Assembly: GCA_944363655.1 (NCBI GenBank)
Contig: CALVUU010000001.1
Span: 1-6,019, forward strand
Length of the DNA: 6,019 nucleotides
Origin: an uncultured Bacilli bacterium
Lineage (GTDB): Bacteria; Bacillota_I; Bacilli_A; RF39; UBA660
Direction: 5' to 3'
Each line of letters starts with the position of its first letter. Position 1 is the stretch's first letter. The notes under the pieces are model-generated. The model had not been told where the DNA came from and ran no database searches. It worked only from the letters and a program-made list of their open reading frames with translations. A program made the translations under genes and the position numbers. This document shows positions 5,875-6,019 of this stretch, piece by piece.

Positions 5875-5881
5875 TTAAAAT
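5853..5881 (+). promoter_or_regulatory. Near-consensus sigma-A-type promoter of the AbiEi-like gene
   Basis: TTGACA (5853-5858) is a perfect -35. After a 17-nt spacer comes TAAAAT (5876-5881), one base off TATAAT. Transcription would start near 5888, leaving a leader of only about 13 nt before the ATG at 5901. It lies just past the truB terminator, so the downstream gene has its own transcription unit. Confidence 0.8.
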
Positions 5882-5900
5882 TGTATCAGAGATGGTTTTT

Positions 5901-6019
5901 ATGGTTTATACATATAAAGAACTATTAGAAATATATAAAGATGATTATAATATCAAAAGAGCAATAAAGAATAAAGATATATATAAAATAGAAAAGGGAA
6001 TATATTCTGACAAAAGAAT
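5901..6019 (+). CDS. Probable AbiEi-type antitoxin / transcriptional regulator, N-terminus (3' partial)
   Basis: The frame is open from ATG 5901 to the right edge (39 full codons), starting MVYTYKELLEIYKDDYNIKR and continuing 'AIKNKDIYKIEKGIYSDK'. This is the pattern of the N-terminal winged-helix domain of AbiEi-family antitoxins (type IV toxin-antitoxin systems) and related regulators: a helix, a short turn, a recognition helix 'I.kAik...iykiekGiY.d'. In AbiE systems AbiEi represses the operon and counters AbiEii, a nucleotidyltransferase-fold toxin, which would be encoded downstream, outside the window. The in-frame ATG at 5892 is a possible alternative start. The 'AGAGATGG' at 5888-5895 is a weak ribosome-binding site that favours 5901. 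Only the N-terminus is seen, so the C-terminal antitoxin domain and the toxin gene are unproven. Confidence 0.65.
   Translation, partial: MVYTYKELLEIYKDDYNIKRAIKNKDIYKIEKGIYSDKR

Noticed and set aside
5834..5880. The 5834-5874 inverted repeat as the operon terminator
   Set aside because: Only three T follow the right arm, and a better terminator with seven T lies just upstream at 5791-5832; promoter overlap favours an operator.
1..6019. CRISPR array, tRNA or rRNA gene, complete insertion sequence
   Set aside because: No regularly spaced repeats, no tRNA-like cloverleaf or rRNA stretches, and no complete transposase gene with terminal repeats were seen on reading.

Overview
The window holds a very AT-rich (low-GC Firmicutes/Mollicutes-like) version of the conserved nusA-infB operon, all on the plus strand. 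The gene order rimP-nusA-rnpM(ylxR)-infB-rbfA-(GNAT-like)-truB and the protein sequences point to a Bacilli-related bacterium, possibly an uncultured, streamlined gut or host-associated lineage. This placement is inferred from gene order, A+T richness and protein signatures only. All seven visible stop codons are TAA or TAG, and the only tryptophan seen (IF2 W341) is TGG, so the window does not decide between genetic codes 4 and 11.

Layout: positions 1-131 are the 3' end of a protein resembling the C-terminal tail of Rpn/PD-(D/E)XK nuclease-transposase proteins. A broken partial copy of the same tail follows at about 160-206. An extended -10 promoter (228-256) then leads into a short leader with a 7-bp G/C-containing hairpin and a T-rich tract (271-300), a candidate attenuator. 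The operon is tightly packed from 316 to 5822: rimP (only the N-terminal domain is encoded), nusA, rnpM, infB, rbfA, an unnamed GNAT-like gene, and truB. Several genes overlap (29, 14 and 26 nt). A 15-bp terminator hairpin straddles the truB stop codon.

Downstream, a near-consensus promoter (TTGACA, 17 nt, TAAAAT) is embedded in a 14-bp inverted repeat. It precedes a gene cut by the window edge whose N-terminus looks like an AbiEi-type antitoxin, which suggests an autoregulated toxin-antitoxin locus beside the operon.

The operon products act together in making and using ribosomes: RimP and RbfA in 30S maturation, NusA in transcription elongation, termination and antitermination, RnpM as an RNase P modulator, IF2 in initiation, and TruB in tRNA pseudouridine-55 synthesis. 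Compared with Bacillus subtilis, ylxQ and ylxP are missing, RimP lacks its C-terminal domain, and a GNAT-like gene sits between rbfA and truB. The least ordinary observations are the operator-like repeat of the AbiEi-type gene, the single-domain RimP, the GNAT-like protein without an obvious acetyl-CoA loop, and two long perfect hairpins inside coding sequence.
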